This document shows, one piece after another, positions 48,554 to 56,298 of a stretch of 64,000 nt of DNA; positions within the stretch are counted from its first letter, which is position 1, and each line of letters begins with the position of its first letter. Under the pieces are notes generated by a model, which did no database searches, was not told where the DNA came from, and saw nothing but the letters and a program-made list of their open reading frames with translations. A program made the position numbers and the translations under genes. The stretch is from Mesostigma viride (lineage: Eukaryota > Streptophyta > Mesostigmatophyceae > Mesostigmatales > Mesostigmataceae): assembly GCA_009746045.1 (NCBI GenBank), contig RPFO01001941.1, positions 85,882 to 149,881 of the forward strand, in the 5' to 3' direction.

Positions 48554-49018
48554 ATGGAAACACCGACACGACCGACACCGACGGTCACGAACGATTTGAA
48601 ACCGCCCCGGATCGAGTCGTTCCAATCCGCGCCGCCCGCCACGCCTCCGCCGACGTCCGTACTGTACTTGTCGTTCGGCGGAGGGTACCGCGTCGCGAAC
48701 CTCTTGTTCTTCCCTGTCATCTTCGCCGTCTTGGCATTTTTCGTGGATAGGGCCCTCGTGCGACGCGTGAACAAGGAGAACCACCGGACGTTCCAATTCC
48801 TTCGCGCTCTGCCACACGTTTTGTACGGAATCGTGACGTGCGTGATCTTCGTCCCCGACTGGATCCGCGCGGGGTGGTTGCGCGCGTCGGCGTCCATCGC
48901 GATCGTTCTATACGTCAAGCTGGCGGTCTCCGCCTTCTACACGTCGGTGACGTCTCACGTGCTCCAGCGACTCCAGACGCGCTCCGTCGTGCGCGACGCG
49001 CAGACCGACGCGAAATAA
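48554..49018 (+). CDS. multi-pass membrane protein
   Basis: 154 residues. A Pro/Thr-rich N-terminal tail (about 45 residues) precedes hydrophobic segments LLFFPVIFAVLAFFVD, HVLYGIVTCVIFVPDWI and ASIAIVLYVKLAVSAFYTS, giving three probable helices and a short charged C-terminus. GTATAG is one base before the ATG. Likely an inner viral membrane protein. Intact here, frameshifted in copy 1. Confidence 0.7.
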   Translation: METPTRPTPTVTNDLKPPRIESFQSAPPATPPPTSVLYLSFGGGYRVANLLFFPVIFAVLAFFVDRALVRRVNKENHRTFQFLRALPHVLYGIVTCVIFVPDWIRAGWLRASASIAIVLYVKLAVSAFYTSVTSHVLQRLQTRSVVRDAQTDAK

Positions 49019-49036
49019 TTCTCTCCCCAACCGTCA

Positions 49037-49327
49037 ATGACGTCCCTTCTCCGCTGTTTCCGGCCACGCCAAGTGCACGCGAACAAGAACGAGGGGACCG
49101 TGATCGCGGGGTCGCTCCTCCCGCCGGATCTCGTCGCCGACGCGTCGAAATCCTCGAAAAAAGGCTCGCGGCTTAAACCACACGATGCCAACGCACACCC
49201 GCTTCCATCCGGACACCCTGGCCGCCCACTCCCGCTTCCTGGACCCTCTTCCTACATGGACGCCTCCCGGCACGGTCACATTACAAGCCCCTCGCTTATC
49301 AGTTCCCAATCGAACCGAGATGAGTGA
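49037..49327 (+). CDS. small protein, uncertain
   Basis: 96 residues, 18 bases after the membrane protein gene. The first 45 residues (LLRCFRPRQVHANKNEGTVI) look coding; the rest is Pro/Ser-rich. An overlapping frame from 49185 (MPTHTRFHPDTLAAHSRFLD) looks at least as protein-like, so a frame change near 49170 is possible. The copy-1 equivalent is cut by the retroelement. Confidence 0.4.
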   Translation: MTSLLRCFRPRQVHANKNEGTVIAGSLLPPDLVADASKSSKKGSRLKPHDANAHPLPSGHPGRPLPLPGPSSYMDASRHGHITSPSLISSQSNRDE

Positions 49328-49389
49328 GCGAAAAAAAACGGATAAGATCCATTCATTGACAGGGGTTAATATGTAAATCTGTTGTATAC

Positions 49390-49809
49390 ATGTCTCCCGA
49401 AGTGCGCGACTTGGAACTAGAAGAACTGCACAGCGCCCAGTCGTCGTACATGAAGGAGGTCGGGGGGAGGAGAGAGGCGGTCGTGGGCAGTGCGGGGGGG
49501 ATAAAAGGCTCGTTCTTGCTGGACGAGAAGCACCGCAAGGTCATCGTGGTGAAGGAGTGGACCAAATGGGAACAAGGGGTGTCTGAACTTGCTCATTACA
49601 AAACGGAGTACCCAGGATACACTCTCGAGCTGCACCTGTTTCGGGGAAGCGGCTCTACAAACATGCCCCCCTCCTATCTGCAATTCGTCCGGTTCGTGTG
49701 CAAGAGTCACCGATTCCGAGTGACCATCCACAAGGGCGCGGTTTTCCCGCTTTCCACCCCGTGGTGGAAAACCTCCCACCTTTGTTGTTTTAAGCCGTCA
49801 TTTGGATAA
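49390..49809 (+). CDS. degenerate PD-(D/E)XK-like protein (copy 2)
   Basis: Same 139-residue sequence and same promoter (GTATAC at 49384-49389 touching the ATG) as 46390-46809. Keeps the fold pattern of the nuclease-like domain at 32392 and 55247 but has V-V-K in place of E-V-K. Convergent with the glycosyltransferase gene, 9 bases apart. Confidence 0.6.
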   Translation: MSPEVRDLELEELHSAQSSYMKEVGGRREAVVGSAGGIKGSFLLDEKHRKVIVVKEWTKWEQGVSELAHYKTEYPGYTLELHLFRGSGSTNMPPSYLQFVRFVCKSHRFRVTIHKGAVFPLSTPWWKTSHLCCFKPSFG

Positions 49810-49818
49810 ACCCGCCAC

Positions 49819-50643
49819 TCACGCGCTGGTCTTGTGAGACGTCGGCAAGACACCGCCCCTTTCCAAGGCGTGGCGGAGACAGAGGGAGTCGATCACGTCC
49901 CGGATCGCGAACATCCCGGGCGTCTCCCCCGCCCTCACGTTCCAGGCGGCTCGTCTACACGCGCCGCCCAGGTTACGCCGGATCCAGTCCTCGTCGTCCC
50001 ACTCCACGCGCACGGAAGGGACGTGGTCCCACCCCTCGTCGCCGAAGACGTGATCCACGAGCGTGACGAAGACGAACTCGTCCAAACAGACGCAATTGTC
50101 AGCGTCGGACTCGGACTCGTGCTCGACCAACGTCGTCTCCAGGCGAGGACGTATCGCGCGATAATGGTCGGCGGCCAGAAGACAGAATTGGGTGGAGAGC
50201 GAGGAGGCGGACCTCTCGAATATCGACAAAAGCTCGTTCGCGTAAACGGTCGTGGGCAAGGCGAAACTTGACTCGAACACGGATTTCCCGTAGAGATTCT
50301 CGCACGCGGACAAGAAGTCGGGCGGGGACAGACAAGGAACCGTGGTCTCGCCGACGAGAGCGAAGTGCGTCACATCCAGGTGCGCGGCTGCCGCGTCGAA
50401 CAACGTCAACTCGGCGCGCAAGAGCCACGAATGGTCTCGACGCGATGACACGGACGGCACCTCGACGGCGTCGCACTCCCATATCCATTTACGCAAGGAA
50501 TCGACGTCCTCCCTCTCGAATTCCGAGGCGTGCACGAAGAACCGCAACCGGCCGCGCGCGGGACCGGCCGCGGCGAGCCAGTCCTTCCACACCCCCGACG
50601 TGTAGAAGGAGTCGGTGAGCAGGAAACACACGGCCACCGTCAT
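49819..50643 (-). CDS. GT14-like glycosyltransferase (core-2/I-branching type)
   Basis: 274 residues. The order of motifs fits GT14 N-acetylglucosaminyl/xylosyltransferase-like enzymes: an opening strand VAVCFLLTDSFYTSGVWKDWL, then LRFFVHASEF (usual 'iyvHa'), RAELTLFDAAAAHLDVTHFALVGETTVPCLSPPDF (usual 'AE.LL..AL.d....fvLlSes.iPl'), and a Cys/Trp-containing C-terminal half. No signal peptide or anchor is clear, so it may act in the cytoplasm, as chlorovirus capsid glycosyltransferases do. It is paralogous to 50726-51622; its C-terminal half is repeated at 46819. Confidence 0.7.
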   Translation of the reverse strand: MTVAVCFLLTDSFYTSGVWKDWLAAAGPARGRLRFFVHASEFEREDVDSLRKWIWECDAVEVPSVSSRRDHSWLLRAELTLFDAAAAHLDVTHFALVGETTVPCLSPPDFLSACENLYGKSVFESSFALPTTVYANELLSIFERSASSLSTQFCLLAADHYRAIRPRLETTLVEHESESDADNCVCLDEFVFVTLVDHVFGDEGWDHVPSVRVEWDDEDWIRRNLGGACRRAAWNVRAGETPGMFAIRDVIDSLCLRHALERGGVLPTSHKTSA

Positions 50644-50725
50644 TCTCCGTCGCGACGCCTTCTCCTTTTACGACAGACATTTGAGGCTCGACGACCAGGC
50701 GAACGTGTCGTCCGTCGTCCAATCA

Positions 50726-51622
50726 CTACGAATCCCGATAGTGTACGCCCTTGGAAGCGGCGCGCGAGGGCCGAGCCGAGCAAGGCGCGGGAGTCGTTCC
50801 GGGCGGCAAGACGCCGGCCCACTCGAGCGCCGAGCGGAGGGCAGGGGTGTCGCGCACCTTCCGAATCGCGAACAGACCGGGGGTCTTGCCCATCTCCGCG
50901 TCCTCGGCAGCACCTTTGCACATACCGGGCAGGTTGCGCTCGACCCACTCGTCCTCGAGCCACAATGCGTGGATGGGAACTTCGTCCTGTTCCATGTACA
51001 CGAAGGGGGCGTGCTCCCAGCCTTGGTCGCCGAACAGGTTGTCCACGAGCGTGATGAAGAGGAACTCGCACAAGCAAATCGGATCGTCCGTGAACTTCGC
51101 CCCGTACGCGTTCAATATCGTCTCCACGGAGGGTCGTATCGCGCGGTATTGTTCGGCCGCCAGCAGACAGAACTGTCCGGAATACGACAAAGTCGAACAT
51201 CCAAGTCTTAACAACAGGTTCTTGGTGCGCGTGCCCGTCGGGATAGGGTAGCACGACTCGAACACGGATTTGCCGCGGAGACGCTCGCACGCGGTCAAAA
51301 AGTCGGACGGGGACAGACACGGCGCCGTGTTTTCGCTGACGAGTCCGACGTGCGTCACGTCGGGATGCGCGGCCGCGGCGTCAAACAACACGCACTCCGC
51401 GCGCAAGATCGACGGATGGCCCCATCGCGTTGTGATGACCGGCACCTCGACGGCCTTGCACTCCCGGACCCACTCGCGCAACCTATCCGCGTCCTCTCCC
51501 TGGAACCGGGACGCGTGAACGAAGACCCGCACCCGCCCGAGCGGGACCCCGGCCAGCCAATCTTTCCACACCCCTGCGGTGAAGAATGTCCTGTTGAGAA
51601 GGAAACAAATGGCCACCGCCAT
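50726..51622 (-). CDS. GT14-like glycosyltransferase, second paralogue
   Basis: 298 residues, roughly half identical to the gene at 49819-50643: VAICFLLNRTFFTAGVWKDWL, VRVFVHASRF, RAECVLFDAAAAHPDVTHVGLVSENTAPCLSPSDF and RGKSVFESC all align. It has an extra insertion in the C-terminal half (EVPIHALWLEDEW) and a longer, possibly spurious C-terminus. A tandem pair with diverged acceptor regions suggests two linkages on a virion glycan. Intact frame. Confidence 0.7.
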   Translation of the reverse strand: MAVAICFLLNRTFFTAGVWKDWLAGVPLGRVRVFVHASRFQGEDADRLREWVRECKAVEVPVITTRWGHPSILRAECVLFDAAAAHPDVTHVGLVSENTAPCLSPSDFLTACERLRGKSVFESCYPIPTGTRTKNLLLRLGCSTLSYSGQFCLLAAEQYRAIRPSVETILNAYGAKFTDDPICLCEFLFITLVDNLFGDQGWEHAPFVYMEQDEVPIHALWLEDEWVERNLPGMCKGAAEDAEMGKTPGLFAIRKVRDTPALRSALEWAGVLPPGTTPAPCSARPSRAASKGVHYRDS

Positions 51623-51690
51623 TCAGGGCCGCACCCCGTAGCGGACACAAAACTCGCAGGCCGACGAACGAACATCGCCCGCACCGGTCA

Positions 51691-52212
51691 TCACGACCGG
51701 TCGCCGATCGCGAGCGCCTGGCCGTCTCGGTAGACGTGCGTCTTCGTGCGGACCTCCGACGCGTCGCGGACGAGTTTGAGATTGGCCTCGTTCAGGATGT
51801 AGCATCGGTATCGAACGGTGAACGATTTTGGAGGATTTTTGGGGTTGAGATAGAATCGTATGTTTTTGTATGTGTAGGTACTGGCACACGTCACTGTGGT
51901 AACGTCCTGAGGATCGAACTCTTGGTCCCCGATGACGACGCGGACCTTCACGTCGCAGTCGACTCCCCGCAAAACGTCGCACGTCGGCAGACGCGTCGCG
52001 GAGAAGACGTACTCGCCCGTTTTGTCGTCGACCTCGAACGCGGCGAGGTTGTTGACGACATACGAGTGCTCGGGCTCGTAGACGACTGCCTGGGTCCACC
52101 CCTCGCCCACCTCCGTGCGCGGCGGAGTCGTCAGGACCTGCAACGCGTCCGTGTAGGTGCCCGGGCCGAGCTCGTACACGGGGAGGCTGTCCAGGAACTG
52201 GTCGATATCCAT
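51691..52212 (-). CDS. unknown beta-rich protein
   Basis: 173 residues (MDIDQFLDSLPVYELGPG). Alternating short strands (VVYEPEHSYVVNNLAAFEVD, DVKVRVVIGDQEFD, FTVRYRCYILNE) without membrane segment or catalytic motif that I recognise. Intact frame; lies between the glycosyltransferases and a GNAT-like gene. Confidence 0.6.
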   Translation of the reverse strand: MDIDQFLDSLPVYELGPGTYTDALQVLTTPPRTEVGEGWTQAVVYEPEHSYVVNNLAAFEVDDKTGEYVFSATRLPTCDVLRGVDCDVKVRVVIGDQEFDPQDVTTVTCASTYTYKNIRFYLNPKNPPKSFTVRYRCYILNEANLKLVRDASEVRTKTHVYRDGQALAIGDRS

Positions 52213-52261
52213 ACTTACGTCGGAGTAACGACGCGAGTTTATTCGACCGCCAATAGACGCG

Positions 52262-53023
52262 CTACTTCTGCTTCTTCTTCTTCTTGGCCGGTGGCTCTTC
52301 GAACGTCTTCGCGACTGTCAGGTCGATCACCTCCCGTTGCGCCTTGGTCACGCGCCCGACTCGGACGGACTCGCACGACGCCAGCACGTCCGTCAGCCGT
52401 CCCTCCATGTCCACAAAGTCCCCGTTATCGTGCCCCGTCGCCTTGAGACCGTATTGATTGTAATACCGCACGAGATCCTCGTTGTCCCGTACCAGACACG
52501 CCACTCTCCTCAGTTTCGCCATATCGTTCTTCGCGAACGCGTCTTTCAAGCTCGCGTACGTGTTCTCGTACTTCCGCAGCAGATAGTAAATCTTGGCTTT
52601 CGACCACCCGTTGTATACACTCTCGTCCGGGCATTGCGCACCGGCCGCTTCTAGTTCCACTATGGCCGTTCGGCGGTCCTTCATCATCGGCGCCAGCAAA
52701 GACATGCCATAACACAACAACTTGCGACCGACGCCTCGGAACGTCGCAATCTCCTCCTTCGAAGCGTCCCCCGGAAATTCCTTCGCAAGCACGCTGAACC
52801 AACTGATGTGGATCCTGTTGCGTTCGGGATACGCTTCTAACATAACCTCTACCAAATTGCGAGTCGGGTGAGCCCTCACCAACCGCGAGTCGTACGTCGG
52901 AGGGACGAGCACGTCAACCCGCAAGGCTTTATACCCGCCTCTATCGGCGAACGAACGCGTCACACGCAGACTCCTCCCCTTGAGCGTGGGGAGATCTAGG
53001 CCCGTCACTTCTGTTTCCTCCAT
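52262..53023 (-). CDS. GNAT-like acetyltransferase with nuclear-type basic tail
   Basis: 253 residues from the ATG at 53023 (MEETEVTGLDL). A segment FRGVGRKLLCYGMSLLAPMM resembles the acetyl-CoA loop (Gly-x-Gly-x-x-Leu) of GNAT enzymes. It is followed by the strand TAIVELEAAGA and, later, RYYNQYGLKATG, matching the C-terminal 'Y-x-x-x-G-F' element, though with an unusually long helical insertion between them. The C-terminus (PPAKKKKKQK) could be a nuclear signal. Substrate unknown. The assignment rests on motif order only. Confidence 0.55.
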   Translation of the reverse strand: MEETEVTGLDLPTLKGRSLRVTRSFADRGGYKALRVDVLVPPTYDSRLVRAHPTRNLVEVMLEAYPERNRIHISWFSVLAKEFPGDASKEEIATFRGVGRKLLCYGMSLLAPMMKDRRTAIVELEAAGAQCPDESVYNGWSKAKIYYLLRKYENTYASLKDAFAKNDMAKLRRVACLVRDNEDLVRYYNQYGLKATGHDNGDFVDMEGRLTDVLASCESVRVGRVTKAQREVIDLTVAKTFEEPPAKKKKKQK

Positions 53024-53103
53024 AATTGAGCACTTTATTGTTACCATGCGATTTTAAGTTATATTTTCAAACAAGTCCTTTATTCATAATAATAAAGTTA
53101 CGT

Positions 53104-54192
53104 TTACAACATCACAAGCTCGTCTCCCATAGAGACCTTCCACTCGTGGGGGCACCGGAGAGGCGGCACACCGCCGCCACTGTGGTAAAGGGCGTGGGCG
53201 CTCTTGATGCACTTGTCCAGGTTGGCCCGCGACCTCCGCAAAACATCGCAATCGTGCGAGGTCACGGAGCAGACCGCCGAACAGAAGACCGCGTCCTTGC
53301 AGACGCACAGTCGCCGCTCCTCGCCCCTGGTCAACTTCTTTCCGCAATAGTGTCCCAGGCAGACGGGCGCCGAAAGCTCGCCGCTCGCGTTCACGCGCGT
53401 CCAAGTGCGAAAGGGGGGGACCGCGGGCTCCGGATTCTTCTCCATCCACTTGTCCGACTTTGGTTTCGTCATGAGCTCGGACACCCACATCTTCCGGCGG
53501 GAGTCCGCCGGGTCCGCGAAACAGAACGCCACGACGAACTCGGTCTGGTCGTTGTACATCATCGCGCGCCAGTAGGTCTGAAGACACGCCTCCCTCAGCT
53601 CGCCCGCCGTCACCCAGTCGACGATCACCGACCTAGCCGCCTGCGTCAGGTGATGGACGCGAATCAACAGGGCGCCGCGGCCATAGCCGTCGTGCATCTC
53701 CTTGCACTCCTCGAGCACGCGGTCGAAGTGGGCGTGCAGATGCCTCCACACGTTGGAGACGGCGAGGCGATGGCGGGCGCCGGAACTCGAGACTTGCCTG
53801 GCGACGTCAGTGACCGCCTGCGACCGCGGCCGGAGGATGCCGGCGATCCAACCGTCCAGACGATTGCGGGCGATGACGACCTTGCGCTCGTTGGCGGGGA
53901 CCTCGCCGCGAGACACTCGTATATCGTCCTCGAGGAAGGAGCCAGCGTCGAACAGGGACTCGCCGATATCAACGACCTTCTTACACACCGGCAACTCGAT
54001 GCCGTCCGACGCCCGATCCGGCGATGGCTGTTTTTTCGATTCGACACAACTCATTTTCAAAGGCTTTTTTTGGACCAAATGGATGTATTTTTTCAACGAA
54101 GGGATCTTCTTTAAAATGTGTTTCATGGAGCCGACTAGCTGGCTGAGAGACTGATAGTATTTGAGACGAGACCTCCCCTCTCTCCGCCGCAC
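53104..54192 (-). CDS. MYND-type zinc-finger protein
   Basis: Up to 362 residues. The C-terminal finger has CLGHYCGKKLTRGEERRLC, then VCKDAVFCSAVCSVTSHDC, i.e. C-x4-C ... C-x-C-x5-C-x3-C-x4-H-x-C, an MYND-like zinc cluster for protein-protein contacts. The N-terminal part is helical and basic. Three in-frame starts are possible: 54192, 54126 (MKHILKK) and 54054 (MSCVESKK); the last is closest in style to neighbours. Upstream lies the repeated CCAAT-type promoter. A second MYND-type gene lies at 62386. Confidence 0.65.
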   Translation of the reverse strand: MRRREGRSRLKYYQSLSQLVGSMKHILKKIPSLKKYIHLVQKKPLKMSCVESKKQPSPDRASDGIELPVCKKVVDIGESLFDAGSFLEDDIRVSRGEVPANERKVVIARNRLDGWIAGILRPRSQAVTDVARQVSSSGARHRLAVSNVWRHLHAHFDRVLEECKEMHDGYGRGALLIRVHHLTQAARSVIVDWVTAGELREACLQTYWRAMMYNDQTEFVVAFCFADPADSRRKMWVSELMTKPKSDKWMEKNPEPAVPPFRTWTRVNASGELSAPVCLGHYCGKKLTRGEERRLCVCKDAVFCSAVCSVTSHDCDVLRRSRANLDKCIKSAHALYHSGGGVPPLRCPHEWKVSMGDELVML

Positions 54193-54274
54193 CGGCCATT
54201 TATTCCCACCCCAACCGACATCTAGCGCTCTGATTGGCTACCTACATACTCCTCTCTGATTGGCCAGCGACACG
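54193..54274. promoter_or_regulatory. CCAAT-box promoter cassette, copy 1
   Basis: Two CTGATTGG boxes (54230-54237 and 54256-54263; CCAATCAG on the other strand) lie exactly 26 bases apart. The second is embedded in ACATACTCCTCTCTGATTGG (54244-54263), which recurs at 56159-56178 and, slightly changed, at 57758-57777. It lies just upstream of the leftward MYND gene. Confidence 0.6.
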
Positions 54275-55198
54275 TCACGGCGCGTCGGCCAGACGACCCG
54301 CCGACGGTTCGGCCGCAATGGCCGTGCGCGACTCGCGGGTGAGTCGCTGATTCAGCCGCATGACCTTGACGTTCTCCTGGATGCACTGCTCGTCGGCGCG
54401 CGCGTCGTGAAGTCCGGTCGCCTTGTACACGGGTTCCAGCAAGTCCCGCTTGCGCTTCGCGACACTGACCGGATTCTGACCCGTCTTCCTGATCTCCTCC
54501 GCCTCCAACACCTGGATGAAGTTCATCCCGGCGCTCTGCACGTTCGTCAGCAGGTCGCGGGCCGAGACTCGCGCGTTGTACATCGCGCGGAGCTCGACGG
54601 AGGTCTTGCCCGTGACCGCCAGATTGTTCGTGTCGTGGACCACCGGGTACATGAGCCCACTCCCCTTGTGGGTATCGGTGTACCCCTTGATCGCTTCGTT
54701 CAGGTCGCGCGTAGACAGACAGCTCTTGATGCGCTGGTGCTGCTGCAGCCTCTCGAGCGCGGTCTCGTTCCCGTCGGCGGCGTCCGCCCGCTGCAAAATG
54801 TCCTCCGCCAACGTCCGGTCGGCCCTCAGGTATCGCTCGAGGAGGACGGACACCTGCTCGCGGAACTTGGCCGCGATCTTGCCGGGGAGCAACATCAAGA
54901 TGCGTGTCAAGCCCTGACGGTCGGTCACCGGGGTGTCTCGCTGCCCGGGACCGGGGAATTTCCAGTTAATACAAATAGAGTAAACCTCGTCGTGGGCTTT
55001 GGCGAGCCTCGAGAAGGCGGTGTTTGCATGTATGCCTGCATTTTTGGTGAACGCCCCGTCATCGCCGACGAACAGGACGCACTTGATGGCATCGATCACC
55101 GATATCTTGCCATCACCCGTCACTCGGATCTTGCCCGCAAAACGAGGGTCGTCCTCCGCCCCGTCCGCGGGGGTCAGGTACCTCGCGATGGCCGCCAT
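54275..55198 (-). CDS. KilA-N/MSV199-like antirepressor-type protein
   Basis: 307 residues from the ATG at 55198 (MAAIARYLTPADGAEDD). The N-terminal 130 residues carry the pattern of phage/NCLDV DNA-binding regulators: KISVIDAIKCVLFVGDDGAFTKN, then WKFPGPGQRDTPVTDRQGLTRILMLLPGKIAAKFREQ and LLERYLRADRTLAEDI. The C-terminal half is helical without a nuclease motif. The first 30 residues and their DNA are nearly identical to the next gene (55247-56065), so the two arose by recent partial duplication followed by a swap of C-terminal domains. Confidence 0.7.
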   Translation of the reverse strand: MAAIARYLTPADGAEDDPRFAGKIRVTGDGKISVIDAIKCVLFVGDDGAFTKNAGIHANTAFSRLAKAHDEVYSICINWKFPGPGQRDTPVTDRQGLTRILMLLPGKIAAKFREQVSVLLERYLRADRTLAEDILQRADAADGNETALERLQQHQRIKSCLSTRDLNEAIKGYTDTHKGSGLMYPVVHDTNNLAVTGKTSVELRAMYNARVSARDLLTNVQSAGMNFIQVLEAEEIRKTGQNPVSVAKRKRDLLEPVYKATGLHDARADEQCIQENVKVMRLNQRLTRESRTAIAAEPSAGRLADAP

Positions 55199-55246
55199 GG
55201 TGCAGGCCGTAAGGGATTGCAATCAGAACGGGGACTCTCCCCTGTC

Positions 55247-56065
55247 TTATATGCTCTCCTCACCAACACGACCCTCCTCGCCGACACGACCCTCCTCGCC
55301 GACATGATCCTCCTCACCGACACGATCCGCGTCGTCAAGGTGTTCTGTAACGGCCAGAGCTGCATCGGTCTGCAATGTGACGCTTCGATCGAAGGTTAAG
55401 TCGATTCCATGCGAATCACATATCTTCTTCATGTCGAGGAGCCGATCCACTCGGAAGGTAGCGGAATGTGGAGTCATGAATAGATGCATCCGCTTTTTAT
55501 ACTCCGGAAATTCGGACCCGTACACCAACAGCTGGCCCAATGCGCCCATCCAACCGGACACGTTCTTAACCTCGACCAGCACCTTTGCGTCTCGCGCGAG
55601 GATGTCGATGATGCCATGCTTGCAGCGGACTTCCCGTTGACCGCCTAGTTCGGCGGCCAATTCTTCCTGCACATCCTTCTCGGCGCGGTGCCCTTTCCTC
55701 TTCCGACTCTTTCGAGTGAGGAGCACGCCTTGGAGTTCCTCCCATGACGAGGCGCTCTTTATGGATGACATGAAATCATAGCCGAGGAGAGGCAACTCGC
55801 ACAATATCGTCTTCAGGTTTTCAAAAGTGGCGACGGGTGTGTCCCGCTGCCCTGCCCCGGGGAATTTCCAGAGGTTGAATTTCACGACCTCCGGATGATC
55901 CTTCTTCATACGCTCCCAGTACTTCCTGGGCTCGGAAACGCCGATAGCGTCGATCGCATCATACACGGAAATTTTTCCGTCATCGGTCATTCGAATTTTG
56001 CCTTCAAAACGAGGGTCGTCCTCCGCCCCGTCCGCAGGGGTCAGGTACCTCACGATGGCCGCCAT
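55247..56065 (-). CDS. KilA-N-like domain fused to a PD-(D/E)XK-like nuclease domain
   Basis: 272 residues. N-terminus MAAIVRYLTPADGAEDDPRF is almost the same as in 54275-55198 and includes the FPGAGQRDTPV block. From about residue 130 comes a nuclease-like core: GIIDILARDAKVLVEVKNVSGW (D ... E-V-K), GQLLVYGSEFPEYKKRMHLF, and a final strand GIDLTFDRSV. The C-terminal tail is a six-residue repeat (VGEEGR type) encoded by an 18-bp tandem repeat at about 55263-55330. Intact frame, catalytic residues present; a DNA-targeted nuclease is plausible. Confidence 0.7.
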   Translation of the reverse strand: MAAIVRYLTPADGAEDDPRFEGKIRMTDDGKISVYDAIDAIGVSEPRKYWERMKKDHPEVVKFNLWKFPGAGQRDTPVATFENLKTILCELPLLGYDFMSSIKSASSWEELQGVLLTRKSRKRKGHRAEKDVQEELAAELGGQREVRCKHGIIDILARDAKVLVEVKNVSGWMGALGQLLVYGSEFPEYKKRMHLFMTPHSATFRVDRLLDMKKICDSHGIDLTFDRSVTLQTDAALAVTEHLDDADRVGEEDHVGEEGRVGEEGRVGEESI

Positions 56066-56298
56066 GATACACCCGGCGAGAGAAAAACACCCCTCTAGCG
56101 ACCGATGATCGTTCTTATACTGTTACCGGCCGACATCCGACGTTCTGATTGGTCGCCGACATACTCCTCTCTGATTGGTCCGCCGAGATCGTGTCGGTTC
56201 ACCGGGACGGGTACCGAACGGGTGGAACCCGTGATTGTAATCCAATCTTTTCACTCTTATCTTGTGTATTATTAACCCGTCATCTATATGTAAACGCG
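56066..56298. promoter_or_regulatory. CCAAT-box promoter cassette, copy 2
   Basis: CTGATTGG boxes at 56145-56152 and 56171-56178, again 26 bases apart, followed by TCCGCCGAGATCGTGTCGGT (from 56179), which is repeated from 57778. It lies between the divergent KilA-N/nuclease gene and the ADP-ribosyltransferase gene and may serve both. Confidence 0.6.

Larger units (their letters stand above)
47280..50283. repeat. tandem duplication, copy 2 (uninterrupted)
   Basis: About 3.0 kb, without the LTR element, and with the open frames at 47415, 48554 and 49037 intact. It carries on past 50283 into the unique 5' half of the glycosyltransferase gene. It is therefore the original locus on its right side, while copy 1 is original on its left side. 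Confidence 0.9.
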
